This document shows, piece after piece, positions 12,854-24,423 of a stretch of DNA of 64,000 nucleotides. Origin of the DNA: Nigrospora sphaerica (lineage: Eukaryota > Ascomycota > Sordariomycetes > Amphisphaeriales > Apiosporaceae); assembly GCA_018287875.1 (NCBI GenBank), contig JAGVVL010000001.1, positions 6,262,001 through 6,326,000 of the forward strand, written 5' to 3'. Within the stretch, counting starts at the first letter, position 1, and each line of letters starts with the position of its first letter. Made by a program: the position numbers and the translations under genes. The notes under the pieces are model-generated. The model saw only the letters and a program-made list of their open reading frames with translations, was not told the origin of the DNA and made no database searches.

Positions 12854-13824
12854 ATGCCTGCCTGCCTCCCCGCAGGTCTGTTCGGCGCATTGCGTAGGGA
12901 AGAAAGGGCCAAGGGAAAAGTTACATTCTCCAACGGGCGAAGCTACCGGGGCCAAGCAGGAAAATGGCTTTAAGCTCGCAGGGCCGCCGCACGTTATCAT
13001 ACATATACATACGTAGCGCGGACGCACGAAAGGGCCCTGGCTCGCCCGCGCGCGCATTGGCTGCCGTTAGGGAAACCCCGTTACTTTCGCTAGCTGCGTG
13101 CCTGGCTGGTGAACGGCTCCAAAGCAAAGAACCGGTCCGTCTCTTCTTCTTCTCCTTCTCTTCTCCGCCAGCTTTTTCGACTTCTTCTCGAACGGGGCAC
13201 CTCTTGTACAGATATCCAAGTTACATGCGCACGAGGACCGCTGGTTCCGAGCTGCCACTGCATAGGGTTCGCTCGTTCCCAGAGCTTGACAGAATAAGCA
13301 CCGGCCAACTCTGTGCACGCCAGATTGGACTCCAGAGCGAGCAAGCCTTTCTCTTTACTACCCCCCCCCCGCCCTCCCCAACTAGCTAGATACGACAATT
13401 GTGCCGCCATGTATAAACCGCCACGGTGCTCGATTCAGCACTGGCTTCGGTCCACGGCTGCAGACGAATGATTCTACTTGGAGATACTTGCGACCCAGCA
13501 TGGGCCCACCGTCGGACCAGGGGTGGCCGAGGTGCTGCGACCATCCACCCGGCAGGAAACCCTGCTCGCCGTTACCATGAGAAGAGGGGAAGCCAGCCTG
13601 GTGAGAGTTGTCGTGGTACCTGGGGCGGTGGGGTGAGCCGAGCGATGGGCTGGCTAGCTGGTCCGTTCGTGATTGCCATCTCGCACCGGCCCAGAAAAAG
13701 ATGCGTCGTCCATCATCCATATTAATTACCGGCTTTATTGGCCTACTGGTCCCAGGCTGCCTCGATGGCGGCGGGTGTCGATGGACCCGGGGATAGCGGA
13801 GAGGAACGCTGCAGCAGCACGCAG

Positions 13825-13846
13825 CCGCCGCCGCCGCCGCCGCCGC
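13825..13846 (+). repeat. (CCG)7 trinucleotide repeat
   Basis: Seven CCG units lie in noncoding sequence. A complementary GGC tract lies at about 14455-14476. Confidence 0.9.
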
Positions 13847-16800
13847 ATATTTGTACATGGCCCGGTGCTACATGTGCACCACAGCACTCGATAGGTATAC
13901 ATACTGCTTTGCTGGTCCGTCGACGTCGTCTTGTCAGCTCGACGGGCCAGATGGAGACCGGGTCCCACGGAATGCTGTGCCGCGCGGGAGGAGGGGGGTG
14001 CAGGCGAGGCCACCAAGACTATCCCGACGTTGAGGGTCACCACGTAAGAGTGCTCGATATAATAAGCACGGCCGCTAGATGCAAGGCCAAGAGGGACGAT
14101 GCCAACGAGGTCGGCACGAGGCGCGGCTGTGGAGGGCCGGGTCGAGTGGCCCGCCGGCGAAGCGAGCCACGCCACTTGACAGGCCGTAAATTCATTTTCT
14201 TCTCTTTGGCCCTCGCCCTCCTTCTGGTCTCTCCCATGGCAGCCGTCGTAGCAGACGAAGCCGGGGTAAAGGGGATTGGTCCTTACAGCCGGACATCGCC
14301 AGACCAACCGAGCTGTCCGAGGGTGTACGTGCTCATGGCGCCGCAATTCTGCCCTCCTGACAAGCAATTGACCTTTTGGCGGCCGGCGTTCAAAGAAGCT
14401 TTGGCGTTCACGACGTCTTGTGGTTCAAGGCGCATTTTTTTCTCGCTTAACGGCGACGGCGGCGGCGGCGGCGGCGGCTTGCCTGTGCTGGATTGACTGA
14501 CACCGAAGCGTTGGTGCGCTGTCAGAGCGAGTGGATCTCAGGGTAGGGGCTACGTAGCCGGGCGGGCGTGCTTGGTGCGGGTGGTGAAAGCACACGCCCC
14601 CCCTTCCACCCCCGCTCTCGTGGACCGACGCCATCGTACATACGGAGGCGTCGTAGCGGTCGTGTGTAGTTGTAGGTGCGCCCCAGGGAGTCACGCCCGT
14701 ACCGCCCGCACACTCCCTCTTCCTTCCCGTACTAGGCAGTAGTTCGCAAGTAGAAGGCAAGCAGCAGTCAGCCTCCCGCTCGACAGTTGTAGAGGCGCGG
14801 GAAGAGAGGGGGGGGGCGGGCAGAAGACTCGCTGTAGTCCGTGGGCAGGTGAGGGGTTCGAGTCTGTCTGAGGTCGCAGTGGGTGGCAGGAGTACATGCG
14901 AACACGCGGGCGGGCGCCGTCTGGCAAAGGTATTCTCGAGAAAAAGCATCCGCAGCGATCCGAGGAAAGCCACCAAGCCACCAGCGTCTCAGAAACCCAG
15001 TACGGGATTTGCTGACAAGGTTGTTTGTGCCACGATGCCATGCCTAGACAGTGTGGCCGTTGGTCGGTGTGAGGAGCGGCGAGAGCACCAGAGGCTGTGA
15101 AGGTCCCACGATGTCCCGGGCTCCACTTTTCGCTGGTCACTGCTGGCCTCGGCCCTGGGCCCGGCTGGCGATACTTGCCCCATTCGTCATCACGGCCGGG
15201 TCATTGGGAGACTGGTACTGGCACTGGCACTGTCCGGCAAAGCCCTCTCTCCCTCTCTCTTTTTCGTTTCCCCTCTCCGTCTCTCTTTAGGTTGTTACTG
15301 CCCTGTGGGCCTGCGGGGGGTGGCCGGTCATGGATGCAGGTACTCTGGCGGAAGAGAGAGAGGGGGAGAAGGGGAGAGGGGGAGAGGGGGGAGAGAGATA
15401 GAGCGTACGCAGAGAGCAAGCAAGTGTAAGCAAGCAAGCACTCTGCAGGCGGCATGATGCGGGAGTGCAGCTGCATGAGTTGTCGAGAGGATGGGGAACG
15501 ATGGGGGGAAAAAGGTCAAGGAAAGCCCGCCCGATTGGGAACTCTACAACTACCTGCAGTTGTACCTTGAAGGTCCACCGCCCCGTCGAGGATCGCTAAC
15601 GACGGGTACTCAACCTACCTTACCGGATAACTAAGCAATGTACAAGATGTATGTACATGATGTCGCCCAAGGCAGCTAAACCGTTAATAGCAGGGTGCAA
15701 CTATATCTACGTAGTATGTGTATGTGGGTGGTGTGTGAACGTCGGTCTGGTCTCTCTGGTTGGGTGGTAACGAATAGCAGGCAAATGCCGTTGACGGTAA
15801 TATGGGATGGATGGGATGCCACCAAGCGAAGCAAAGCCCGAGAGAGAAAGGCGAATTAACCCTGCATAGATGCAGGTAAGTGGTAGATAGATGGGCGTAT
15901 CTAGGGTCGGGTGAAGTTACCTCGTCGCGGTTACCTCCAGCCCAACACAGGCCGTCCGAGGCTGGGTAACGAACGCTGGCATCAAGGAAAGGCAACCGTG
16001 GAAGAAAAGGTATCCTCAGTCAGTGACGGCGCCTTGGTTGCCCACGAGCAGGGCGGCGAAAACCATGCCACTCTCGGTGCGCGCGAAGCTCTGCCGGTGC
16101 AGCGTACATGTCGAGGTTCGGCAGAGTGCGAGGGGCCGTCTAAGCAACGACACGACGTGGCACAACTATCATCGGTTGACCCCATGCCAGCAAGTACTTT
16201 CTTACCTAGTTCGGTAGGAGGATGAATGGATGTAAAGCTTGGAAGGTATGCAAATCGTATCCAGCGGCCCCGTGCAGAAACTGGCCGTCGACGAGTTGCC
16301 CATTACTGACTCCGTACCTACCCAAGGGAAGCATGCGCTGCTTCCAACACTGAAAATCGTCGTCGTCCAAATCGCCGTGGGCCCATTTTGGCTTGACACC
16401 CTCGGGCCAGTCCCGGCGCCCTCACACTGTGGTGGGACATAGTGTCAACGCCCAGAGCCGACCGTCTCTTTTCTCGTACCGTCCGAAGTCCGCCGTCCCC
16501 CCCCCCTGCCAGGTAGGATAGGTAAACAAGCAGCGGTCGTGTCTGCCCAGCTGCCGTCAACTGTGCCGACCGAATACGGCGACCTGTACGACGCCGCGAG
16601 CGCACTTGTTGAACCTCTCAACCAAGTGAGGGTTTCTTTCTTTCTTTCCTTTGCACTGACGGGCTGGGTGGAGGGATGGAGGGAAGGAGGCAGGGGGGAC
16701 AACCTACCCGTCGTCGTCACCTGACGGAGGAGGTCCCGGCGGGACATGATCTAGGACAATCCGCTTTTTGTTTCCAGACGGGCGGCGTTGGATCATTAGA

Positions 16801-16906
16801 CCGACCGACGGCCTCTAGTTATCTCTAGCTGGCTTCGCTGGACTGAGAAGCTCCTCCCCGTGGACTCCAACGCCAGGCAAGATACCCGTTAGCCCGCCAA
16901 GTCGCA

Positions 16907-16919
16907 TGTGTGTGTGTGT

Positions 16920-16959
<40 letters not shown>

Positions 16960-16997
16960 GCGTGTATGTGTGTGTATGTGTGTGTATGTGTGTATGT

Positions 16998-17034
<37 letters not shown>
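16907..17034 (+). repeat. Compound (TG)n / TGTA microsatellite, about 128 bp
   Basis: Long TG runs are interrupted by CG and TA variants (TGCG, TGTA). This is the largest microsatellite in the window. Alternating purine-pyrimidine DNA of this kind can adopt Z-DNA. It lies about 2 kb upstream of the stuA coding region. Confidence 0.95.
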
Positions 17035-17035
<1 letters not shown>

Positions 17036-18516
17036 TGCGCGTGTATAGGGTGTATGTAGGTACGGTTGTATGCGCAAGCACGCCGTACGATTGCGTGTGT
17101 ACGTACCGATTCGTCCGGAACATACCACGTCCATCTTCACTTCCAGCATCCCATACACGGACGAAGGAGATGGAGCCCACACTGGGTGACCTCGTCCAGT
17201 CCAATGGACCCGGGAGGGCGAAAGAGAGCAGGTTCGGCCCTCCGCCTTGGAGCGCGGCCAGTCCACAGTCCACAGTCCACAGTTTGTGTGGACTGTGTGT
17301 GTGTACGTGGTGACCTGGGCAAAAAGCCAGGCCGCACACAGCCCACAAGATCCCCGCCCACCTGTGGACAGTGCGCCCGCCAGCCGGGCTGTTTACTTGG
17401 TCCTAGGGCTAGTCAAAGCAACGTGAGCTCTCCATCTCTCTTAGGAAAGGTTTGCTCGATAAAAAGAGAAAACGAACGACCCACAGCGGTGTGTACATTG
17501 AAGGAACCTCCGTGCTGAATTAGACGTGGGCGGCCCCGTTTGACAGGCCAGAAACGCGCCAAAGGGCCAGAGGCCGGGCGTGACCTCAGGGCGACAGGAC
17601 TGCCAGAGACGGACGAAGCTGAGCGAGCGAGCCATGGCGTTTCTATACTGCGTTTATTTCGAGGACGGGAACCCGAGGCAGCCTAGCTCGCTGTCCGGCC
17701 TAGGTACTATATTATCTGCAGCAGAACGCTACCTCCCACCACGCAGACGTCGCTCCCACTCCGGCTGCTGTCTATCTGTCTGTCTGTGTGTCTGCCTGTC
17801 TGTCCGTCTCTTGAGCCGGCTATACTTGGACGGGGACCCTTCAGAGCCAGCACGCGCGCGCGCACACTCACACACACACACACACGCACGAACAAGCCCA
17901 CGGGCACGAGCTGGCCTTCGACACATACATGCGTCCGCGCATATGTCCGTAGGGGACATGTGAGAGCAGGGGCCTCACGTCTACATACAGTACACGGCTC
18001 CCCGAACCAACACTGCTGGACAGGATCCCCTCTTCTTTGCCTTGGCGTTACATCGCTACCCTTACAGACACACGCCCCCCTTGTCCGAGCTGGCTCACAC
18101 GCCACTCTTGACTTGTCCGTTGTACCACCCTAGTCGTAGCTCGACCGGGGCCCTGCTGGGTGCAAGACCGCCCTCCCCTGTCGATGACAAGGTAGCCGAC
18201 CCAACCTCCAGCCCACTACGACGTGCCCCGGCTCGAACAACGCAAACCCCCAGCAACTTGAGGTGGTGGCCCTGCTGCTCTCTTCCCGGGGGGGGAGGAG
18301 GAGGAGGGATGAGAGGGCCCGTCGCTAACACATCCCAGGAAGCCAAAGTCTACAACCACTCACAACTCTGGCGCAGGGCTGGCTCGTTCGTCTCTATCTC
18401 CTTCTCCATATCTTTCGTGGACCGACATATCCACTACCTACCCTGCTACCTAACCGGCCTTGGGTACAACAGGAATCGTCTTCTCGATAACCTGCCTGGC
18501 TACTTCTTCTACCTAC

Positions 18517-18540
18517 TCCTCCTCCTCCTCCTCCTCCTCC
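18517..18540 (+). promoter_or_regulatory. CT-rich tract, possible stuA core promoter or 5' leader
   Basis: A (CCT)n tract is embedded in a broader pyrimidine-rich stretch from about 18370 to 18620. Pyrimidine-rich tracts near the transcription start are common in filamentous fungal promoters. Its position 5' of stuA suggests core promoter or 5' UTR, but no TATA box or mapped start can be seen. The role is inferred. Confidence 0.35.
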
Positions 18541-19280
18541 CCGTCAGTCACCCTCCCTCCCACGCAACCAAGGGAAACCCTTCCTTTTCCCACTCCTCTT
18601 CCTTTCCCAATACATGGCCCATCCGACCTCCTCGCTTTACTGAGTTGAAGGTCTCCCGAGGCTGGTGAAAGAAGCAAGGTACGTGACCAACCGGTATTCG
18701 AGCTTTCGGCCTCAAAAGTCACTGCTTGCATCCAGCTCCTGCACCTCCCTGCACCTTCCGCGCAAACTCTGCCCCAAACCCCCAACTTTTTTTTCCTTTG
18801 CACCGCGTCCCTGGTCGCGAATTCCTCGTCGAAGTGTTCGAATCCGAGGGTGCACCACAGGCTGATTGACGATTGGCATCTGCATTAGAGTTGAGAAGCC
18901 GGAAGAGAAGAACATTCGTTGCATGTGTTGTTGTGTGTGTTCGTTCGTATGCTAGAAATAGTCGCTCAAACGACCCCACGCCTTCAATCCACAACTACCA
19001 CCAACAACACCCTCGCCCGCACCTCCTCGACGGCCCAAAACTGCAGTCCACCACGACACGGCTCCCTGTTTCTTCTCCCAGTCCTGGGCTTCTGAAAGAA
19101 CTACGCGCCGTTGCAGCCGCCCGCCCGTTGTCGATCCATCCGGCCCCTCGCCCGAGCCTCCACGGCGGAACCCCCCAAGTCGTAAAGCTGGATCTACCGC
19201 CGATTTCCCACTCGCAAGCCCGGGGACTGTCCGACGTACCGCCGTACTACGGCGCTCCTGCTGTCCCGCGCCCGTCGTAT

Positions 19281-21526
19281 ATGAACGAGAGGTTGCCTTC
19301 ATTGCCGTTGCCCCAGCCTCCGCTCTTGTCATATTCCTCAGGTACCTCGTCACCCCGGGTCAGCTCAATTGCTTCCTCGGTCAGTTCAAACGGCGATTCG
19401 CACTCATCCTTTACCTCGGTCGCCTCCTCGAACGGGCCTAAAACCCCGTCCCCTCACCTCCCTGTCTCGGCGGCACTTCCCGGCCCCCCAACCCAGTCCA
19501 TTGGAGGATACGACCAGTACTCTGCCATGAATTCGGCACCCGCTCCCGACATGTACTACTCGCAACATATGTCTGCCGGCCAGGCGCCGCCTCAACAAAC
19601 CGTCACATCCGGCGCTCTGCCGCACTACGCCCACCAGCCTGCTCCCTTATTACAGCCGGGACCAGCGCAGTACTCGGCGCCGCCGTACGGGCAGTATGGC
19701 TACGCCAACGGCCTAACCTCGCCTCAGTCGGGGCCACCGGCCGTCTCGGGCTCCATGGGCGGAGCCCAGAACGTCCTCCCGCTGCCGAACCAGCCAATGC
19801 CGAACCAATACCCCGGCATGGACACGTCTGGCCAAATAGCGCCGCCGGGCATGAAGCCCCGCGTGACGGCCACCTTGTGGGAGGATGAGGGAAGCCTATG
19901 CTTCCAAGTCGAAGCCCGGGGCATCTGCGTGGCGCGCAGGGAAGGTGAGTGAAGCGTTGTGTTCAGCTCTTCGTCACGTTCTCGCATATTAACACGGCCC
20001 AGACAACCACATGATCAACGGAACCAAGCTGCTCAACGTGGCCGGCATGACCCGTGGAAGGAGAGACGGAATTCTCAAGAGCGAGAAGGTCCGCCACGTT
20101 GTGAAGATCGGGCCCATGCATTTGAAGGGCGTGTGGTGGGTATCCATTCACCGGGGGGCAAATTGCTGGCGGCTAACGCAATCGGTTTAGGATCCCATTC
20201 GAGAGGGCTCTGGACTTCGCCAACAAGGAGAAAATCACGGAGATGCTGTACCCCTTGTTTGTTCACAACATCGGCGCTCTGCTCTACCACCCGACGAACC
20301 AGACGCGGACCAACCAGGTCATGGCTGCTGCCGAACGTCGCAAACAAGAGCAGCAGGGCCAACTCCGCAACGGCCCCCCGGGGTCTGCTCCTCCCGGAGG
20401 CGTGTTGCCTTCGATCCAGCAGCACCACCACCACAACATGGGGCTGCCGGGACCCCAGTCATCACTGCCGTCGCACAACAGCTCCGTGCGGCCGTCGCTG
20501 GATCGGGCACACACGTTCCCCACGCCGCCCACGAGCGCGTCGAGCGTCATGGGCAACATGGGCGCGTCCGAGAATAACTTCCAATGGGGCCAACAGAACA
20601 TGGGCGGAGCGCCGAGCACCAACCCCATGTCCATCGACACGAGCCTCAGCAACGCTCGCTCCATGCCGGCCACCCCGGCCACGACGCCGCCCGGAAGCTC
20701 CATCCAGAGCATGCAGCCGTACCCTCAGGCTACCCAGCCCTACGACAACTCGCGCGGTGGATACAATGTGCAGTCGACACACCCGTCACCGTACCCCGCC
20801 GCGCACAGCAGCCCCCAGGATCGCAATGCGTACAACCACGGCTACATGAGGAGTGACATGGCGCCTCCGGCGGGCCGGCCATCGATTGGAAGTGAGCACG
20901 ACGTCAAGCCTCCGAACGGCTTGATGCACGCGTCCCACCCCAACGAGCAGGTTCCCCAGTCGTCCGGGGAAGACGAGACGGAGCACGAGGCCGAGTACAC
21001 ACACGACAGTGGCGCATACGACGCCAGCCGATCGGCATACAACTACACGGCTCCGCAGGTCGCGCCCCTGGCGGGAGAGCACACGCACTTGTCCCCGGAA
21101 ATGACGGGCTCTCCGAACCACCAGGCCGGCTCGGGTAGGGCGACGCCTCGAACGGCGGCAGCGCCCCAGCCCTACTACCAACAGGGGTACAGCACCCCGC
21201 CCCGCGGCGTACCCACTCCTTCCAGCAATCTGTATAATGTAATGAGCAACGATCGGGGCCCGGCGAACGGTGCGACCGGCGGCGAGGTTTACGGTTCGCA
21301 GACCGACATGGGCGCCCCGATGGCCAACGGCTACGCTCCCCAGCCCATCATGAACGGCGCGGGTGGCGGCATGAAGCGCGGGCGTGACGACGACGAGGAC
21401 CGGACGTCGGGGGGCAGCCTTGACATGAAGCGCCGCAAGACGTTGATGGATGGCCCCATGCCGGCGCCGTCATTCGAGCTCATGAACCGCCCTCCTTCGG
21501 TGGTGGCACAACAGCGCCGAAGGTGA
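19281..21526 (+). CDS. stuA: APSES transcription factor StuA/ASM-1 (cell pattern formation regulator)
   Basis: This is a DNA-binding regulator of asexual development and morphogenesis that acts in the nucleus. Exons are 19281-19944, 20003-20135 and 20191-21526, giving 710 aa, with introns of 58 and 55 nt inside the APSES domain (donors GTGAGT and GTGGGT). The APSES domain covers about residues 191-305 and includes [37 protein letters not shown] and [20 protein letters not shown], which are diagnostic of StuA within the APSES family. Long Gln/Pro/Ser-rich flanks and basic patches near the C-terminus ([21 protein letters not shown]) look like nuclear-localisation signals. The start is uncertain. 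ATG 19527 would give 628 aa, close to the 622 aa of Aspergillus nidulans StuA. ATG 19281 adds 82 Ser/Pro-rich residues, and the frame stays open back to 18873. The identification is firm; the start is not. Confidence 0.93.
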
Positions 21527-24423
21527 TGGGGAGGTTTCACATAGCAGCCTCCCTTTCCTACACGTCACCTCCAGCTCAACATGACGCGACGCAGCAAGGC
21601 GACAAGAGAAACGATACGATGGCAGCCGCCACGCTCGTGCCCACCTCACACTCTTCAGCATCCAGGTGTTTATTGGGAACCCTTTCACGCATTTAAATGG
21701 GTGTTGCGGCATGGCCCTCCAACGAGGCGATCTTCTTGCGATGGGACTCGCGCGGCAAATAGACGTACGGCGCCAGTGACGACGACGACGGTCCTGGGGT
21801 CCTTCTCTTTTTCTGCCGCTGTTGTATTCGCTGCTTTGACGATGATCTGCCATGGTTACACAACGCTGTGACGAATTTTACGACTTGAACTTTGGTTTTG
21901 CTAGCTGCGACGGCCGTCCATGGCTGTGTGTGTACATACATGGCTCACGAATTGACGCGCTGCATGGAGGACCTTAATCTTCTTCTCTCGGCCAGCCCCT
22001 CTTCCCCCTTTCCTCGCTCGACCGCCGACCGCACGCCAAACCCCTACGCCTCCACGCTTCATTCTGGGTCGAATTTTCCCGTCGACATTCCCTTGGGCTT
22101 TATGCCGGGCACCACGAGACACTGAGCAATGGAGAACCCCGCCTATCACGACACTAGGCCGGTAATGTTAACCACGAACGGAGCTCAAACCGCGTTAGGA
22201 TTTATTATTCGATTTATCACTTGCTTTGTCAACTTTGGTTCACCGGTCCTCCCCCCCTTTGAGTAGACGGGGCCGGGTGTTACAGGCGGATTTGGAACTT
22301 TCTTGTTTTTCTTTTTCGATAACGACTTGATGACGACCAAATTTTCTGTCCTTCAAAAAAGTGCGGAGGCAATACGTGGGCTTGTTGGAACTGTCTTGAT
22401 GGGGAAAACAGGGTCGTTGAATCCAACACGAGGAATTCAAAAAGCACTGCTTTGTTACACAGCGAGTCTAGAAACCAAGCTGCCTTTGAGCGTGAAAACC
22501 CCCCCGAACCACGTGAAGCCCAAATGTCGCCGTCCGTCTTTTCGCACGTCTCCCTACTTCCTCCTACCCTCGTCTCGTGAAGGTGTATATACGTGCGTGC
22601 ACCCGTGCCAGGCCGGGAGGGGTTCGTCGGCCCTTTTTTCGAGGGAACGCTACTCGAAAGGGGGAACACGGTCGCGGCGCGGCGGCGTTGGGCTCGTCTT
22701 CCGTTTCCATTGTCGACAAACCACTGATTACCGAAAAGCGGCCCAGGATGAGAATGCCTTTGCTGGCGACGGAGATACGGTGGTAGGTAGGTTACTTGGG
22801 AACCCTCGGGCCTCCGTTCTTCGTCCTCCCCTCTTCTCACCGCCCCCCGCCCTCCCCCCCTTTAATGGGCAAGAGTCTCGGGCCGTTGGAAACAAGAGTC
22901 ACGGTCGCACTTCGACTCCTGGTGCGACACTGGGAACCGACAGCGGGGGAGGAGGGGAAAGCGGTCGCTGCCTCTTCCCTCCACCGCCCCCTTCCCCTCC
23001 CCCGTCTTCTCCACCCGGCCTCTCGTTGCACCCACGGGAGGGTTTCCCCAGACCGATACGTCGCCGTCCTCCCGTGAGCACACAGAGAGAAAGAGGGAAA
23101 ACGGGAGAGACTCGCGCAGACGTCGTCGTCGTCGCCGCCGTTGGGTGTAACACGGGTGGGTACCATGACCTGCTCCTCCCCCCCCCGCCGGACCCATCAC
23201 GTAACTACACAACGTCCGCCGTCGGAGGTGGGAGGCGGGGTGGGGGAGGGGGCTCTTCGGTGCGTCGTGGCTCGTTATACGTGGGAAGAAAACGGGAAGA
23301 CGCTGGATTCGTAGGGTGCCGCCCGGTCGTTACGCACCGGGAGGGCAGGACCTCGTATACCGCTTTCTCTCTCCCACACTCTCTCACGCCCAATCTCTCT
23401 TTCGCCCTTACCCCTCGTCACGCACGGCGTTGGGGGCAGGCAACCTGTCGTGCGACGGGGTCCCGAAAAGAAAACGCAACGCGCCGGTGCTCTCGCCCGC
23501 TTTTGCCCCTTGTCACGGGCGGACGGCGCGGCGCAGCAACGCAAGGGGGGACTGGCCTCCCTCTTTCTTCCGTTCCTTTCCTCGGTCTCTTCGTTTAGTT
23601 GCTGTCATACTTACACCCCCCTTATTTCCTTTCTGCCTCCTTCGTCCTCCCTTCCCCTTCAAACCATATCATCTGCTTTTCCCTAGGGTGCCGCCCCGCA
23701 AACCCAGGCGCGTCCAAGCCGGGCCATGCATGCTTTTTGGTGCCGCAGATGAACGTGTTGCTCGCGCCAGTCCATCTGTCCGTTCTGTTTCCCCCGCAAG
23801 TTCGCGCTTGGGGGATCCTCCCTTCGTCCCCGATCGGGCGAGGGCCAGGTGCGTGCGGCGAGGGGAATGGGAACCACGGTGCAGCGAGCGGCACTTGTGA
23901 CACCATGGTGATACCGCGCCCCTCCCTCTTGACGGGAGACGTTCCTAGGCGTTTCCCCCAAGTTCTATCATCACCAGGGGCGTATACGGCTTAAAGGTTC
24001 ATGAGGGGGACAATAAAATGGCTACGCGAACCCGCGAGAGCCGCACCGGGGCGAAACTTGGACGCTGGCGGGTCCGTCAGCGGCACCGTTCAAAAGCATG
24101 GAGACACCGGCCAAGCAAACACGCGTGGGCCGCCTCGCGGGAAGACGGTCGCGGATCGGGACGACGGGCGTAGTCATTTGGTCGTACACAGCCCGCCCCA
24201 GGCGAGCCATGCACAAGACAATTCTCGGTGCCGAGCCATACACCAAACAAACAACGGACTGACGCCTCCAAGCAAGAGCGTCGATCCCTCCCCCTCGGCC
24301 CACCTAGTCCGTCTACTACCCGCAAAGGCGAGGCCGCGGTGCGATCCGTAGGGGAAGAGGCCCGCCCACCCACACACCCTTCCGTTCCCGTCGGCACGTA
24401 TTCTCGAACTCCTCACTTCCGCT
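21527..24423. other. Convergent intergenic region, no gene seen
   Basis: This 2.9-kb stretch lies between the 3' ends of stuA and the acyl-CoA synthetase gene. A frame at 22303-23598 is open but Pro/Arg/Gly-rich and low in complexity, with an equally open opposite strand. I see no conserved motif. The first few hundred bases probably contain the stuA 3' UTR. Confidence 0.6.

Larger units (their letters stand above)
1..18872. other. Gene desert upstream of stuA; no supportable gene
   Basis: I find no reading frame here with protein-like composition, conserved motifs or plausible splicing. The longest open frames (for example 1880-3010, 5306-6307, 7360-8901 and 13738-14496) are low-complexity: they read through poly-G, GA and CCG repeats and are matched by equally long frames on the opposite strand, as expected in GC-rich noncoding DNA. 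The stretch is crowded with homopolymer G runs, dinucleotide repeats and TACC/GTAC-type short motifs. Since the first real gene downstream is the developmental regulator stuA on the plus strand, the nearer part may be its promoter and 5' leader. That role is inferred from position only. Two matches to the known StuA response element WCGCGWNM lie at 4376-4383 and 10753-10760, but such short matches are expected by chance. Confidence 0.7.

Noticed and set aside
13735..14496. Overlapping 210- and 252-codon frames on opposite strands
   Set aside because: They are generated by CCG/GGC repeats and GC-rich noncoding DNA. Neither has coding character.
18830..18860. B-box-like GTTCGAATCC
   Set aside because: The flanking bases do not form a T-stem and no A-box lies at tRNA distance.
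22303..23598. A 431-codon open frame between stuA and the acyl-CoA synthetase
   Set aside because: It is Pro/Arg/Gly-rich with homopolymer stretches, no recognisable motif and long overlapping frames on both strands.
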